Source of the DNA: Streptomyces flavochromogenes
GTDB taxonomy: Bacteria; Actinomycetota; Actinomycetes; Streptomycetales; Streptomycetaceae
DNA: 64,000 bases
NCBI RefSeq assembly: GCF_000717595.1
Contig: NZ_JNZO01000003.1
Coordinates: 186,001 to 250,000 of the forward strand
Reading direction: 5' to 3'
In this document: positions 27,059 through 35,179 of the stretch, one piece after another
Layout: each line of letters starts with the position of its first letter
Numbering within the stretch: the stretch's first letter is position 1
Position numbers and translations under genes: made by a program
The notes under the pieces: model-generated
What the model saw: the letters and a program-made list of their open reading frames with translations, nothing else
Databases searched by the model: none
What the model was told of the DNA's origin: nothing

Positions 27059-28165
27059 ATGCCGCTGACCCCCGAGGACGTGCGGAACAAGCAGTTCACG
27101 ACCGTCCGCCTCCGAGAAGGCTATGACGAGGACGAGGTCGATGCCTTCCTCGACGAGGTCGAGGCCGAGCTGACCCGCCTGCTCCGCGAGAACGAGGACC
27201 TGCGCGCCAAGCTGGCCGCCGCGACCCGTGCCGCCGCGCAGAACCAGCAGCAGCAGGGGATGCGCAAGCCCCCGGAGCAGCAGGATCGTCCCGTCGGTCC
27301 CGGCGCGCCCGTGCCCGCCGCCATATCCGGACCGCCGGTCCAGCAGCAGCCGCCGCAGATGGGCCCGCCGCAGCTTCCGTCCGGTGCCCCGCAGCTTCCC
27401 GCCGGCCCGATGCAGGGTGGCCCCATGCAGGGCGGCCCCATGCAGGGTGGTCCGATGCAGGGCGGCCCGATGGGCCCCGGCCCGATGCAGGGCGGCCCCA
27501 TGGGGCACCCGCAGCAGCAGATGCAGCAGCAGATGCCGCCGCAGATGCAGCAGCCCCAGCAGGGCCCCGGTGGCGACAGTGCCGCGCGTGTCCTCTCGCT
27601 GGCCCAGCAGACCGCCGACCAGGCGATCGCCGAGGCCCGCTCCGAGGCCAACAAGATCGTCGGCGAGGCGCGCTCGCGCGCCGAGGGCCTGGAGCGGGAC
27701 GCCCGCGCCAAGGCGGACGCTCTTGAGCGGGACGCGCAGGAGAAGCACCGCGTCGCGATGGGCTCCCTGGAGTCCGCCCGCGCCACGCTGGAGCGCAAGG
27801 TCGAGGACCTGCGCGGCTTCGAGCGCGAGTACCGTACGCGTCTGAAGTCGTACCTGGAGTCGCAGCTGCGTCAGCTGGAGACCCAGGCCGACGACTCGCT
27901 CGCCCCGCCGCGCACCCCGGCCACGGCCTCGCTGCCGCCGGCCCCGTCGATGGCCTCGGCCGGCGCCGGTGCGCCGTCCTACGGCGGCAACGGCGGAATG
28001 GGTGGTGGACCGTCCATGGGCGGCGCCCCGTCCTACGGCGGCCAGCAGCAGATGTCCCCGGCGATGACCCAGCCGATGGCTCCGGTCCGTCCGCAGGCTC
28101 CGCAGCCGATGCAGCAGGCGCCGGCGCCGATGCGTGGCTTCCTGATCGACGAGGACGACAACTGA
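27059..28165 (+). CDS. divIVA: DivIVA, polar growth determinant
   Basis: 368 residues. The N-terminal DivIVA domain [15 protein letters not shown] and the [14 protein letters not shown] motif are textbook. The first coiled coil (to about residue 60) is separated from the second (about 170-280) by a Q/P/M/G-rich spacer with five M-Q-G-G-P-like repeats. A Gly/Pro/Met-rich tail ends in [10 protein letters not shown]. In Streptomyces it marks hyphal tips and drives apical growth and branching, and is essential. It is the last gene of the cluster, closed by a strong terminator. Confidence 0.97.
   Translation: MPLTPEDVRNKQFTTVRLREGYDEDEVDAFLDEVEAELTRLLRENEDLRAKLAAATRAAAQNQQQQGMRKPPEQQDRPVGPGAPVPAAISGPPVQQQPPQMGPPQLPSGAPQLPAGPMQGGPMQGGPMQGGPMQGGPMGPGPMQGGPMGHPQQQMQQQMPPQMQQPQQGPGGDSAARVLSLAQQTADQAIAEARSEANKIVGEARSRAEGLERDARAKADALERDAQEKHRVAMGSLESARATLERKVEDLRGFEREYRTRLKSYLESQLRQLETQADDSLAPPRTPATASLPPAPSMASAGAGAPSYGGNGGMGGGPSMGGAPSYGGQQQMSPAMTQPMAPVRPQAPQPMQQAPAPMRGFLIDEDDN
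27410..27504 (+). repeat. 15-bp tandem repeats coding M-Q-G-G-P in divIVA
   Basis: Four adjacent ATGCAGGGYGGYCCS units and one more after a G-P insertion lengthen the disordered spacer. In-frame 15-bp units allow length change without frameshift. Confidence 0.75.
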
Positions 28166-28208
28166 CGGCGCGCGGTCGCGCGATGAGCGCGTAGCCGTCG
28201 GCAGGCTG

Positions 28209-28244
28209 AAGGGCCGGGCCCCGGGAAACCGGGGCCCGGCCCTT
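28209..28244 (+). terminator. Terminator of divIVA / dcw cluster
   Basis: A perfect 16-bp stem (AAGGGCCGGGCCCCGG and its complement) with a GAAA loop, ending in CTTT, 44 bp past divIVA. Confidence 0.85.
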
Positions 28245-28343
28245 TGCCGTACCCGGGGCCTGGCCTCGGAGGGGCATTCGCCCCGCTGCGCGATGCCCAC
28301 CCGCCGCACGGCGGGGCGACGGGGGCGCGAGCGGGGCGTGGGG

Positions 28344-28387
28344 ACGGGGAAGGGCCCGGCACCGGGAGGTGCCGGGCCCTTCCCCGT
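28344..28387 (-). terminator. Terminator of ileS
   Basis: A perfect 20-bp stem (ACGGGGAAGGGCCCGGCACC and its complement, loop GGGA) directly after the ileS stop, read leftward. Together with the divIVA terminator it separates two convergent units. Confidence 0.8.
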
Positions 28388-28392
28388 ACCGC

Positions 28393-31300
28393 TCAGGCCT
28401 TGCGGAGGCGGAACGTGAGGTTCAGGGACTCGTCCGTGAACGGGTCGCCGTACGTGGCGTCCGCCTCGCCCTGGGCGTGGTCCGTGGCCAGGACCTCGTC
28501 CGCGATCAGGGCCGCGTGGGCCGTCAGGGCCTCCGCCGTCTCCGGGGAGTCCGTCAGCCAGCGCAGGGCGATCCGGTCGGCCACGTCCAGGCCGCTGTTC
28601 TTGCGGGCCTCCTGGATCAGGCGGATCGCGTCACGTGCCAGGCCCGCCTTGCGGAGCTCCGGAGTGATCTCCAGGTCCAGGGCGACCGTCGCGCCCGCGT
28701 CCGAGGCCACCGACCAGCCTTCGCGGGGCGTCTCCGTGATGATGACCTCCTCGGGGGTGACGGTGATGTCCTCGCCGTTCACCGCCAGGGTGGCCTCGCC
28801 CGACCGGAGGGCCAGGGACAGCGCCGCCGCGTCCGCCGCAGCCACCGCCTTCGCCACGTCCTGGACACCCTTGCCGAAGCGCTTGCCCAGGGCGCGGAAG
28901 TTCGCCTTGGCGGTGGTGTCCACCAGCGAGCCGCCCACGTCCGAGAGGGAGGCGAGGGAGCTGACGTTCAGCTCCTCCGTGATCTGGGCCTGGAGGTCGG
29001 CGGAGAGGGCCGCGAAGCCCGTCGCCGCCACCAGGGCCCGGGAGAGCGGCTGGCGGGTCTTCACGCCCGACTCCGCGCGCGTCGCCCGGCCCAGCTCCAC
29101 CAGACGCCGGACGAGGAGCATCTGCTCCGAGAGCGTCTTGTCGATCGCCGTCGTGTCCGCCTCCGGCCAGGTCGCCAGGTGGACCGACTCGGGGGCGTCC
29201 GGCGACACGGGCACCACCAGGTCCTGCCAGACCCGCTCGGTGATGAACGGGGTCAGCGGGGCCATCAGGCGCGTGACCGTCTCCACCACGTCGTGGAGGG
29301 TGCGGAGGGCCGCCTTGTCGCCCTGCCAGAAACGGCGGCGCGAGCGGCGCACGTACCAGTTGGAGAGATCGTCGACGAAGGCCGAGATCAGCTTGCCGGT
29401 GCGCTGGGTGTCGTACGACTCCATCGCCTCGGTCGTCTCGGCGACCAGCGTGTTCAGCTCGGAGAGCAGCCACTTGTCGAGGACCGTGCGGTCGGCCGGA
29501 GCCGGGTCCGCGGCCGACGGGGCCCAGCCGGACGTGCGGGCGTACAGCGCCTGGAAGGCCACCGTGTTCCAGTACGTCAGGAGGGTCTTGCGGACGACCT
29601 CCTGGATCGTGCCGTGGCCCACCCGGCGCGCCGCCCACGGCGAGCCGCCGGCCGCCATGAACCAGCGGACCGCGTCGGCGCCGTGCTGGTCCATCAGCGG
29701 GATCGGCTGGAGGATGTTCCCCAGGTGCTTGGACATCTTGCGGCCGTCCTCGGCGAGGATGTGGCCCAGGCAGACCACGTTCTCGTAGGACGACTTGTCG
29801 AAGACCAGCGTGCCGACGGCCATCAGCGTGTAGAACCAGCCTCGCGTCTGGTCGATGGCCTCGGAGATGAACTGCGCCGGGTAGCGGGACTCGAAGAGTT
29901 CCTTGTTCTCGTACGGGTAGCCGTACTGCGCGAACGGCATCGAGCCCGAGTCGTACCAGGCGTCGATGACCTCCGGGACGCGGACGGCCTCCAGGGAGCA
30001 GCCCTCCGTCGGGCAGCCGAAGGTCACGGCGTCGATGTACGGGCGGTGCGGGTCGAGCTGCGACTGGTCGGTGCCCGTCAGCTCGGTCAGCTCGGCGCGC
30101 GAGCCCACACAGGTCAGGTGGTCGTCCTCGCAGCGCCAGATCGGCAGCGGGGTGCCCCAGTAGCGGTTCCGGGAGAGCGCCCAGTCGACGTTGTTGGTCA
30201 GCCAGTCGCCGAAGCGGCCGTGCTTGACCGAGTCCGGGAACCAGTTCGTCCGCTCGTTCTCGGCGAGCATCCGGTCCTTGACCGCGGTCGTGCGGATGTA
30301 CCAGGACGGCTGCGCGTAGTACAGCAGCGCCGTGTGGCAGCGCCAGCAGTGCGGGTAGCTGTGCTCGTACGCGATGTGCTTGAAGAGCAGTCCGCGCGCG
30401 TCCAGGTCGGCGGTGAGCGCCTCGTCGGCCTTCTTGAAGAAGACGCCGCCGACCAGCGGCACGTCCTCCTCGAAGGTGCCGTCGGGGCGGACCGGGTTCA
30501 CGACCGGCAGGCCGTACGCCTTGCAGACCTTGAGGTCGTCCTCACCGAAGGCGGGGGACTGGTGGACGAGACCCGTACCGTCCTCGGTCGTCACGTACTC
30601 GGCGTTCACGACGTAGTGGGCCTCGGCCGGGAACTCGACGAGCTCGAAGGGGCGCTGGTAGGTCCAGCGCTCCATCTCGGCGCCCGTGAAGGACTCGCCG
30701 GTGGTGACCCAGCCCTCGCCGAGCGCCTTCTCGACCAGCGGCTGGGCGACGACGACCCGCTCGTCGCCGTCGGTGGCGACGACGTAGGTGACCTCGGGGT
30801 GGGCGGCGACCGCCGTGTTGGACACCAGGGTCCACGGGGTCGTCGTCCAGACCAGGAGCGCCGCCTTGCCGGCCAGCGGGCCGGAGGTCAGCGGGAAGCG
30901 GACGTAGACCGAGGGGTCGACGACCGTCTCGTAGCCCTGGGCCAGCTCGTGGTCGGAGAGGCCGGTGCCGCAGCGCGGGCACCAGGGGGCGACCCGGTGG
31001 TCCTGGACGAGCAGGTCCTTGTCGAAGATCTGCTTCAGCGACCACCAGACCGACTCGATGTACGAGGGGTCCATCGTCCGGTACGCGTCGTCCAGGTCGA
31101 CCCAGTAGCCCATGCGGGTCGTGAGCTCGGCGAACGCGTCGGTGTGCCGGGTCACGGACTCGCGGCACTTGTCGTTGAACGCGGCGATGCCGTAGTCCTC
31201 GATGTCCTTCTTGCCGGAGAAGCCGAGCTCCTTCTCGACGGCGAGCTCCACCGGGAGGCCGTGGCAGTCCCAGCCGGCCTTGCGGGCCACGTGGTAGCCG

Positions 31301-31536
31301 CGCATGGTCCGGAAGCGGGGGAAGACGTCCTTGAAGACGCGGGCCTCGATGTGGTGCGCGCCCGGCATGCCGTTGGCGGTCGGCGGGCCCTCGTAGAACA
31401 CCCACTCGGGGCGTCCCCCGGACTGTTCGAGGGTCTTGGCGAAGACCTTGTTCTCGTGCCAGAAATCGAGCACGGCGTGCTCCATCGCGGGCAGGTCGAC
31501 CTGGGCGGGCACCTGGCGGTACTGCGGCGGTGTCAT
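28393..31536 (-). CDS. ileS: Isoleucyl-tRNA synthetase, type 2, with G-A-H-H signature
   Basis: 1047 residues; ATG six bases after GGAGG. The N-terminal Y-E-G-P-P-T-A-N-G-M-P is followed at residues 59-62 by G-A-H-H, where class I synthetases have His-x-Gly-His. The KMSKS loop reads K-M-S-K-H (600-604). The CP1 editing domain has T-T-T-P-W-T-L near residue 235 and the G-T-G-L-V-H-Q-S-P-A-F-G-E-D-D block; W-P-R-cluster zinc-type motifs and a long C-terminal domain follow. Overall it is the eukaryote-like IleRS2 type, usually insensitive to mupirocin. It charges tRNA-Ile and edits valine. Expression is controlled by the upstream T-box. Confidence 0.96.
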   Translation of the reverse strand: MTPPQYRQVPAQVDLPAMEHAVLDFWHENKVFAKTLEQSGGRPEWVFYEGPPTANGMPGAHHIEARVFKDVFPRFRTMRGYHVARKAGWDCHGLPVELAVEKELGFSGKKDIEDYGIAAFNDKCRESVTRHTDAFAELTTRMGYWVDLDDAYRTMDPSYIESVWWSLKQIFDKDLLVQDHRVAPWCPRCGTGLSDHELAQGYETVVDPSVYVRFPLTSGPLAGKAALLVWTTTPWTLVSNTAVAAHPEVTYVVATDGDERVVVAQPLVEKALGEGWVTTGESFTGAEMERWTYQRPFELVEFPAEAHYVVNAEYVTTEDGTGLVHQSPAFGEDDLKVCKAYGLPVVNPVRPDGTFEEDVPLVGGVFFKKADEALTADLDARGLLFKHIAYEHSYPHCWRCHTALLYYAQPSWYIRTTAVKDRMLAENERTNWFPDSVKHGRFGDWLTNNVDWALSRNRYWGTPLPIWRCEDDHLTCVGSRAELTELTGTDQSQLDPHRPYIDAVTFGCPTEGCSLEAVRVPEVIDAWYDSGSMPFAQYGYPYENKELFESRYPAQFISEAIDQTRGWFYTLMAVGTLVFDKSSYENVVCLGHILAEDGRKMSKHLGNILQPIPLMDQHGADAVRWFMAAGGSPWAARRVGHGTIQEVVRKTLLTYWNTVAFQALYARTSGWAPSAADPAPADRTVLDKWLLSELNTLVAETTEAMESYDTQRTGKLISAFVDDLSNWYVRRSRRRFWQGDKAALRTLHDVVETVTRLMAPLTPFITERVWQDLVVPVSPDAPESVHLATWPEADTTAIDKTLSEQMLLVRRLVELGRATRAESGVKTRQPLSRALVAATGFAALSADLQAQITEELNVSSLASLSDVGGSLVDTTAKANFRALGKRFGKGVQDVAKAVAAADAAALSLALRSGEATLAVNGEDITVTPEEVIITETPREGWSVASDAGATVALDLEITPELRKAGLARDAIRLIQEARKNSGLDVADRIALRWLTDSPETAEALTAHAALIADEVLATDHAQGEADATYGDPFTDESLNLTFRLRKA

Positions 31537-31801
31537 CGAGTTCCTCCGGCGGACTGTCGTGTTCCGTCGGAGGGACGAGAGCGCTGCTCCCGCGGTACCA
31601 CCCTCCTTGGCCCGGGGCACGCACGCCCAGAGCCCCCTCATTGGGGTCGCGACGCCGGGTCTAGTCACCGCGGTTTCCCGCGGCTTTCTTCCGACGGCTC
31701 CGGGGTGATGCTTCACATCGGGCTCGCCCCCGGGCTCTCACCGTCCCCGGGTCGCTCATGGCTGCGTACGACGCTACTCGTCCCCATCCAAGCCTGTCGC
31801 C
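31537..31801 (-). promoter_or_regulatory. Translational T-box riboswitch of ileS
   Basis: Read leftward from a TACACT -10 (31813-31808). The T-box sequence AGGGTGGTACCGCGG lies at 31604-31590. A short Stem I closes by CCGGGG (31750-31745) with CCCCGG (31705-31700), and the specifier triplet ATC (31709-31707, isoleucine) sits on its 3' side. A CCGCGG-GAAA-CCGCGG-type hairpin follows. CCTCCGACGG (31573-31564) pairs, with one mismatch, with CCGCCGGAGG (31552-31543), which holds the ribosome site. The alternative pairing GGAGGG (31606-31601) with CCCTCC (31574-31569) uses the same bases. Uncharged tRNA-Ile should favour the second and free the ribosome site, as in other actinobacterial ileS T-boxes. 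Confidence 0.88.
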
Positions 31802-32075
31802 AGGACCAGTGTACGGGCCCCGGGGTGGGGTGGCGGACCGGTTTTCCCGTGACCCGAATGGCCATACGGGCGGTTCGGACTTGCTGTGCGGCCATGTGGG
31901 GGAGGGGCGGGACGGATTACCCGGCGGGGAGCTGGGCACAACGGAGGCAGGCCTGCCCCGAGGGGTGCGGGGGCGGGTGGGAACGGCGGCGTGCCCCGTT
32001 GCCGCGGGCCTTGGGCCGATTTATCGTCCCAGCACGATTCGCGAGCAAGATCACAAAATGTGAAGGGGCCGCGAC
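31802..32075. promoter_or_regulatory. Divergent ileS / DksA-like intergenic region
   Basis: 274 bp without a gene. It holds the ileS -10 (TACACT, leftward). A weak rightward pair TTGGGC (32011-32016) - 16 bp - CACGAT (32033-32038) could serve the DksA-like gene. A short inverted repeat TCACA-AAA-TGTGA (32051-32063) lies next to that gene's GAAGGGG ribosome site. G/C-rich hairpin-forming sequence fills 31920-32010. Confidence 0.4.
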
Positions 32076-32867
32076 ATGGTGGCGAAGAAGACCGCCGCGA
32101 AGAAGCCCTCGGCCGCCGGTTCCACCGGTTCGGCGGAGGGCGCCAAGGACGTGGCCGGGAAGAAGACGACGGTCGCGGAGCCGCCGACGGTCGCGAAGAG
32201 GACCACCACGAAGAAGACCACCGCGAAGAAGGCCGCCGTGAAGAAGACCGCCGTGAAGAAGAGCGTGGGGGAGGAGGCGGTCGCCGAGGAGCCGGTCGCC
32301 CCGGAGGCCGCCGCCAGGAGGACGCCCGCCAAGAAGGCCGTGGCGAAGAAGGCGGCCGCGAAGGCGCCCGCCGCGAAGAAGCAGACAGGAGCCAGGACGG
32401 TGGCAGTGAAGAAGACCGCGGGTGGCGTCACGACCGCCGGGGACGGGGCCGCCGTGCCTCCCGCCCGGACCGGCGAGCTCGCGGTGCGTCCCGGGGAGGA
32501 CCCGTGGACCCCGGCCGAGGTCACCGAGGCCCGTAACGAGCTCCAGTCCGAGGTGCTGCGGCTCCGCAGCGAGCTCGCGCACTCCCAGGAGGAGCTCACC
32601 GGCCTCATGCGGGACTCGGGCGACGGCGCGGGGGACGACCAGGCCGACACCGGCACCAAGAACATCACCCGCGAGCACGAGCTCGCCCTGGCCGCCAACG
32701 CACGGGAGATGCTGGAACAGACCGAGCACGCCCTGGAACGGCTCGACGCGGGCACCTACGGCCTCTGCGAGGTGTGCGGGAAGCCGATCGGCAAGGCGCG
32801 GATGCAGGCCTTCCCGCGGGCCACGCTCTGCGTCGAGGACAAGCAGCGGCAGGAGCGGCGCGGCTGA
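32076..32867 (+). CDS. DksA/TraR zinc-finger family protein with histone H1-like tail
   Basis: 263 residues. The first ~115 are a Lys/Ala/Thr tail with repeated A-K-K-T and A-A-K-K units, like histone H1 or HU-type actinobacterial tails. The last ~120 form a DksA/TraR domain: a coiled-coil region ([13 protein letters not shown]) and the finger [10 protein letters not shown] followed by A-T-L-C-V-E-D. Only three of four usual cysteines are present; the fourth position is Asp. DksA-like proteins act in the RNA polymerase secondary channel with ppGpp; the tail suggests DNA or RNA binding as well. It is divergent from ileS and followed by lspA. Confidence 0.85.
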   Translation: MVAKKTAAKKPSAAGSTGSAEGAKDVAGKKTTVAEPPTVAKRTTTKKTTAKKAAVKKTAVKKSVGEEAVAEEPVAPEAAARRTPAKKAVAKKAAAKAPAAKKQTGARTVAVKKTAGGVTTAGDGAAVPPARTGELAVRPGEDPWTPAEVTEARNELQSEVLRLRSELAHSQEELTGLMRDSGDGAGDDQADTGTKNITREHELALAANAREMLEQTEHALERLDAGTYGLCEVCGKPIGKARMQAFPRATLCVEDKQRQERRG

Positions 32868-32994
32868 CGGCGGAGGGCGGCGCGGAACCTCATGGTGGAG
32901 GGCGGCGCGGCCGGTGATCTCGGCTGCCGGTCTCGTACGCCTGTGCCGTACCCTCGGTGCACGGTCAGGCATCGAGGTCGAGGGACTCACTCAC

Positions 32995-33618
32995 GTGGCA
33001 GAGGCGGAGCGCATCATCGGTACGCCGGATTCAGCAGGGGCCGAGGAGCCGGCCGCCTCCGACGAGACGGTGGCCGCCGACGGTACGGCCACGCCCGAGG
33101 ACGGGTCGGCCGCTCCCGAGGAGCGGCCGAAGGGCAGGCGCAGGATCCTCGCCCTGTTCGTCGTCGCCGTTCTCGCCTACCTGCTCGACCTGGGCAGCAA
33201 GATGCTCGTGGTCGCCAAGCTGGAGGGCCGTGAGCCGATCCGGGTGATCGGCGACTGGCTCCGCTTCGACGCCATCCGGAACCCGGGTGCGGCGTTCGGC
33301 ATGGGCGAGGCCTTCACGATCATCTTCACCTGCATCGCCGCCGCCGTGATCGTCGTGATCATCCGGCTGGCCCGGAAGCTCTACAGCCTGCCCTGGGCGA
33401 TCGCGCTCGGTCTGCTGCTCGGCGGCGCGCTGGGCAACCTCACGGACCGGATCTTCCGCTCCCCGGGCGTCTTCGAGGGCGCGGTCGTCGACTTCATCGC
33501 CCCCGCGCACTTCGCCGTCTTCAACCTCGCCGACTCGGCGATCGTCTGCGGCGGCATCCTCATCGTGATCCTGTCGTTCCGGGGTCTGGACCCCGACGGC
33601 ACCGTCCACAAGGACTGA
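32995..33618 (+). CDS. lspA: Lipoprotein signal peptidase (signal peptidase II)
   Basis: 207 residues from GTG with GAGGGA about ten bases upstream. An acidic, Ala/Pro-rich ~45-residue N-terminal extension precedes the four-helix core. Signatures: D-L-G-S-K in helix 1, [20 protein letters not shown] (catalytic Asp) and V-F-N-L-A-D-S-A-I (second Asp). It cleaves prolipoprotein signal peptides after diacylglyceryl transfer and is the target of globomycin. Confidence 0.94.
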   Translation: MAEAERIIGTPDSAGAEEPAASDETVAADGTATPEDGSAAPEERPKGRRRILALFVVAVLAYLLDLGSKMLVVAKLEGREPIRVIGDWLRFDAIRNPGAAFGMGEAFTIIFTCIAAAVIVVIIRLARKLYSLPWAIALGLLLGGALGNLTDRIFRSPGVFEGAVVDFIAPAHFAVFNLADSAIVCGGILIVILSFRGLDPDGTVHKD

Positions 33619-33657
33619 GCCGATCCGGCCGCGAGACCCGAGTACCCCGGGGCAAGG

Positions 33658-33669
33658 CATACTCGACGA
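33658..33669 (+). promoter_or_regulatory. -10 element placing a leaderless start at rluD
   Basis: CATACT (33658-33663) ends six bases before the GTG at 33670. No ribosome site is present between, so transcription probably begins at the start codon. No clear -35 was seen. Confidence 0.4.
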
Positions 33670-34611
33670 GTGAGTACGAGTCCCGAGATCCGCACGCTGC
33701 CCGTTCCCGATGGCCTGGAGGGCGAGCGCGTCGACGCCGCCATCGCCCGTATGTTCGGGTTCTCCCGTACGAAGGCGGCCGAGCTGGCCGCCGCAGGGAA
33801 GGTCCAGGTCGACGGCTCCGTCGTCGGCAAGTCCGAGCGGGTGAGCGGCGGCGCGTGGCTCGAGGTCGAGATGCCGGGCGCGGCCGCGCCCGTGCAGATC
33901 GTCGCCGAGCCCGTCGAGGGCATGGAGATCGTCCACGACGACGACGACATCGTCGTGATCATGAAGCCGATCGGTGTGGCCGCACACCCCAGCCCCGGCT
34001 GGACCGGCACCACCGTCATCGGTGGCCTCGCCGCCGCCGGGTACCGCATCTCCACCTCCGGCGCCGCCGAGCGCCAGGGCATCGTGCACCGGCTCGACGT
34101 CGGCACCTCCGGTCTGATGGTGGTCGCCAAGTCGGAGTACGCGTACACCTCGCTCAAGCGCCAGTTCAAGGAGCGCACGGTCGACAAGCGCTACCACGCG
34201 CTGGTGCAGGGCCACCCCGACCCGATGAGCGGCACCATCGACGCCCCCATCGGCCGGCACCCGAACCACGACTACAAGTGGGCGGTCACCGCCGACGGCA
34301 AGGCGTCCGTCACGCACTACGACCTCATCGAGGCGTACCGCTCGGCGTCTCTGCTCGACATCAAGCTGGAGACGGGCCGCACCCACCAGATCCGGGTGCA
34401 CATGTCCGCGCACCGCCACCCCTGCGTCGGCGACCTCACGTACGGTGCCGACCCGACGATCGCCAAGCGCCTCGGTCTGACCCGGCAGTGGCTGCACGCC
34501 GTCCGGCTGGGCTTCGAGCACCCGGGCGACGGCTCGTGGGTCGAGTTCGCCAGCACGTACCCCGAGGACCTCCAGAAGGCCCTGGACCGGATCGCGTCGG
34601 AGAGCCAGTGA
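33670..34611 (+). CDS. rluD: RluA/RluD family 23S rRNA pseudouridine synthase
   Basis: 313 residues. An S4 RNA-binding domain (about residues 15-75, with [11 protein letters not shown]) precedes the catalytic domain, where H-R-L-D (140-143) holds the catalytic Asp; G-R-T-H-Q-I-R-V-H and [10 protein letters not shown] follow. Most like RluD, which makes pseudouridines in helix 69 of 23S rRNA, and it sits after lspA as in many bacteria. The exact uridines are inferred. The stop overlaps the next start (GTGA). Confidence 0.9.
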   Translation: MSTSPEIRTLPVPDGLEGERVDAAIARMFGFSRTKAAELAAAGKVQVDGSVVGKSERVSGGAWLEVEMPGAAAPVQIVAEPVEGMEIVHDDDDIVVIMKPIGVAAHPSPGWTGTTVIGGLAAAGYRISTSGAAERQGIVHRLDVGTSGLMVVAKSEYAYTSLKRQFKERTVDKRYHALVQGHPDPMSGTIDAPIGRHPNHDYKWAVTADGKASVTHYDLIEAYRSASLLDIKLETGRTHQIRVHMSAHRHPCVGDLTYGADPTIAKRLGLTRQWLHAVRLGFEHPGDGSWVEFASTYPEDLQKALDRIASESQ

Positions 34612-35075
34612 GCAGCGCGTACAGCGTCCGTGAGGCGCTCGTCGACGAGGACCGTGAGGCCTGCTTCGCGGTCCGCCGTGAGGTCTTCGTGGTGGAGCAG
34701 GGCGTTCCGCAGGAGCTGGAGTACGACACGTACGACGCCACCGCGCTGCACGTGCTCGCCGTGCGCGAGGACGGGCTTCCGCTGGGCACCGGACGGCTCC
34801 TTCTCGGGGCGGACGCGGTCGGCAAGACCGGCGCCGACTCGTCGGTGGGCTCGCTCGGCCGGCTCGCGGTCTCCCGGGCCGCGCGCGGCCTCGGCGTCGG
34901 CGCGGCGCTCGTGCGGGGCATCGAGGACGTGGCGCGCGACCGCGGTCTGACCGCGGTCGACCTGCACGCGCAGACCCACGCGCTCGGTTTCTACGAGCGG
35001 CTGGGGTACGAGGCGTACGGCCCCGAGTTCCCGGACGCGGACATGCCGCACCGGGCCATGCGAAGGGTTCTGTAA
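34608..35075 (+). CDS. GNAT family N-acetyltransferase (ElaA/YjcF-like)
   Basis: 155 residues from the GTG overlapping the rluD stop. N-terminal [18 protein letters not shown] is characteristic of the YjcF/ElaA branch; the acetyl-CoA loop is [12 protein letters not shown], and [11 protein letters not shown] closes the fold. The acceptor substrate is unknown. Coupled to rluD and followed by a terminator. Confidence 0.85.
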   Translation: MSSAYSVREALVDEDREACFAVRREVFVVEQGVPQELEYDTYDATALHVLAVREDGLPLGTGRLLLGADAVGKTGADSSVGSLGRLAVSRAARGLGVGAALVRGIEDVARDRGLTAVDLHAQTHALGFYERLGYEAYGPEFPDADMPHRAMRRVL

Positions 35076-35099
35076 GGCCCGCGGGGCACCGCGCGTGCT

Positions 35100-35151
35100 C
35101 GACCGCCCCCTGTCACACCCGCCGCGAGCGGGCGTGCGCAGGGGGCGGTCG
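35100..35151 (+). terminator. Terminator after GNAT gene
   Basis: Outer arms CGACCGCCCCCTG and CAGGGGGCGGTCG are perfect; inner ACACCCGC / GCGGGCGTG extend the stem. It lies 24 bp past the acetyltransferase stop. Confidence 0.8.
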
Positions 35152-35179
35152 CCGTTAAAACGGACATACGTGACAGGGT

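Noticed and set aside
31910..32010. G/C-rich block faintly like the 4.3-kb foldback element
   Set aside because: Similarity is limited to short GC runs; arms do not align over their length.
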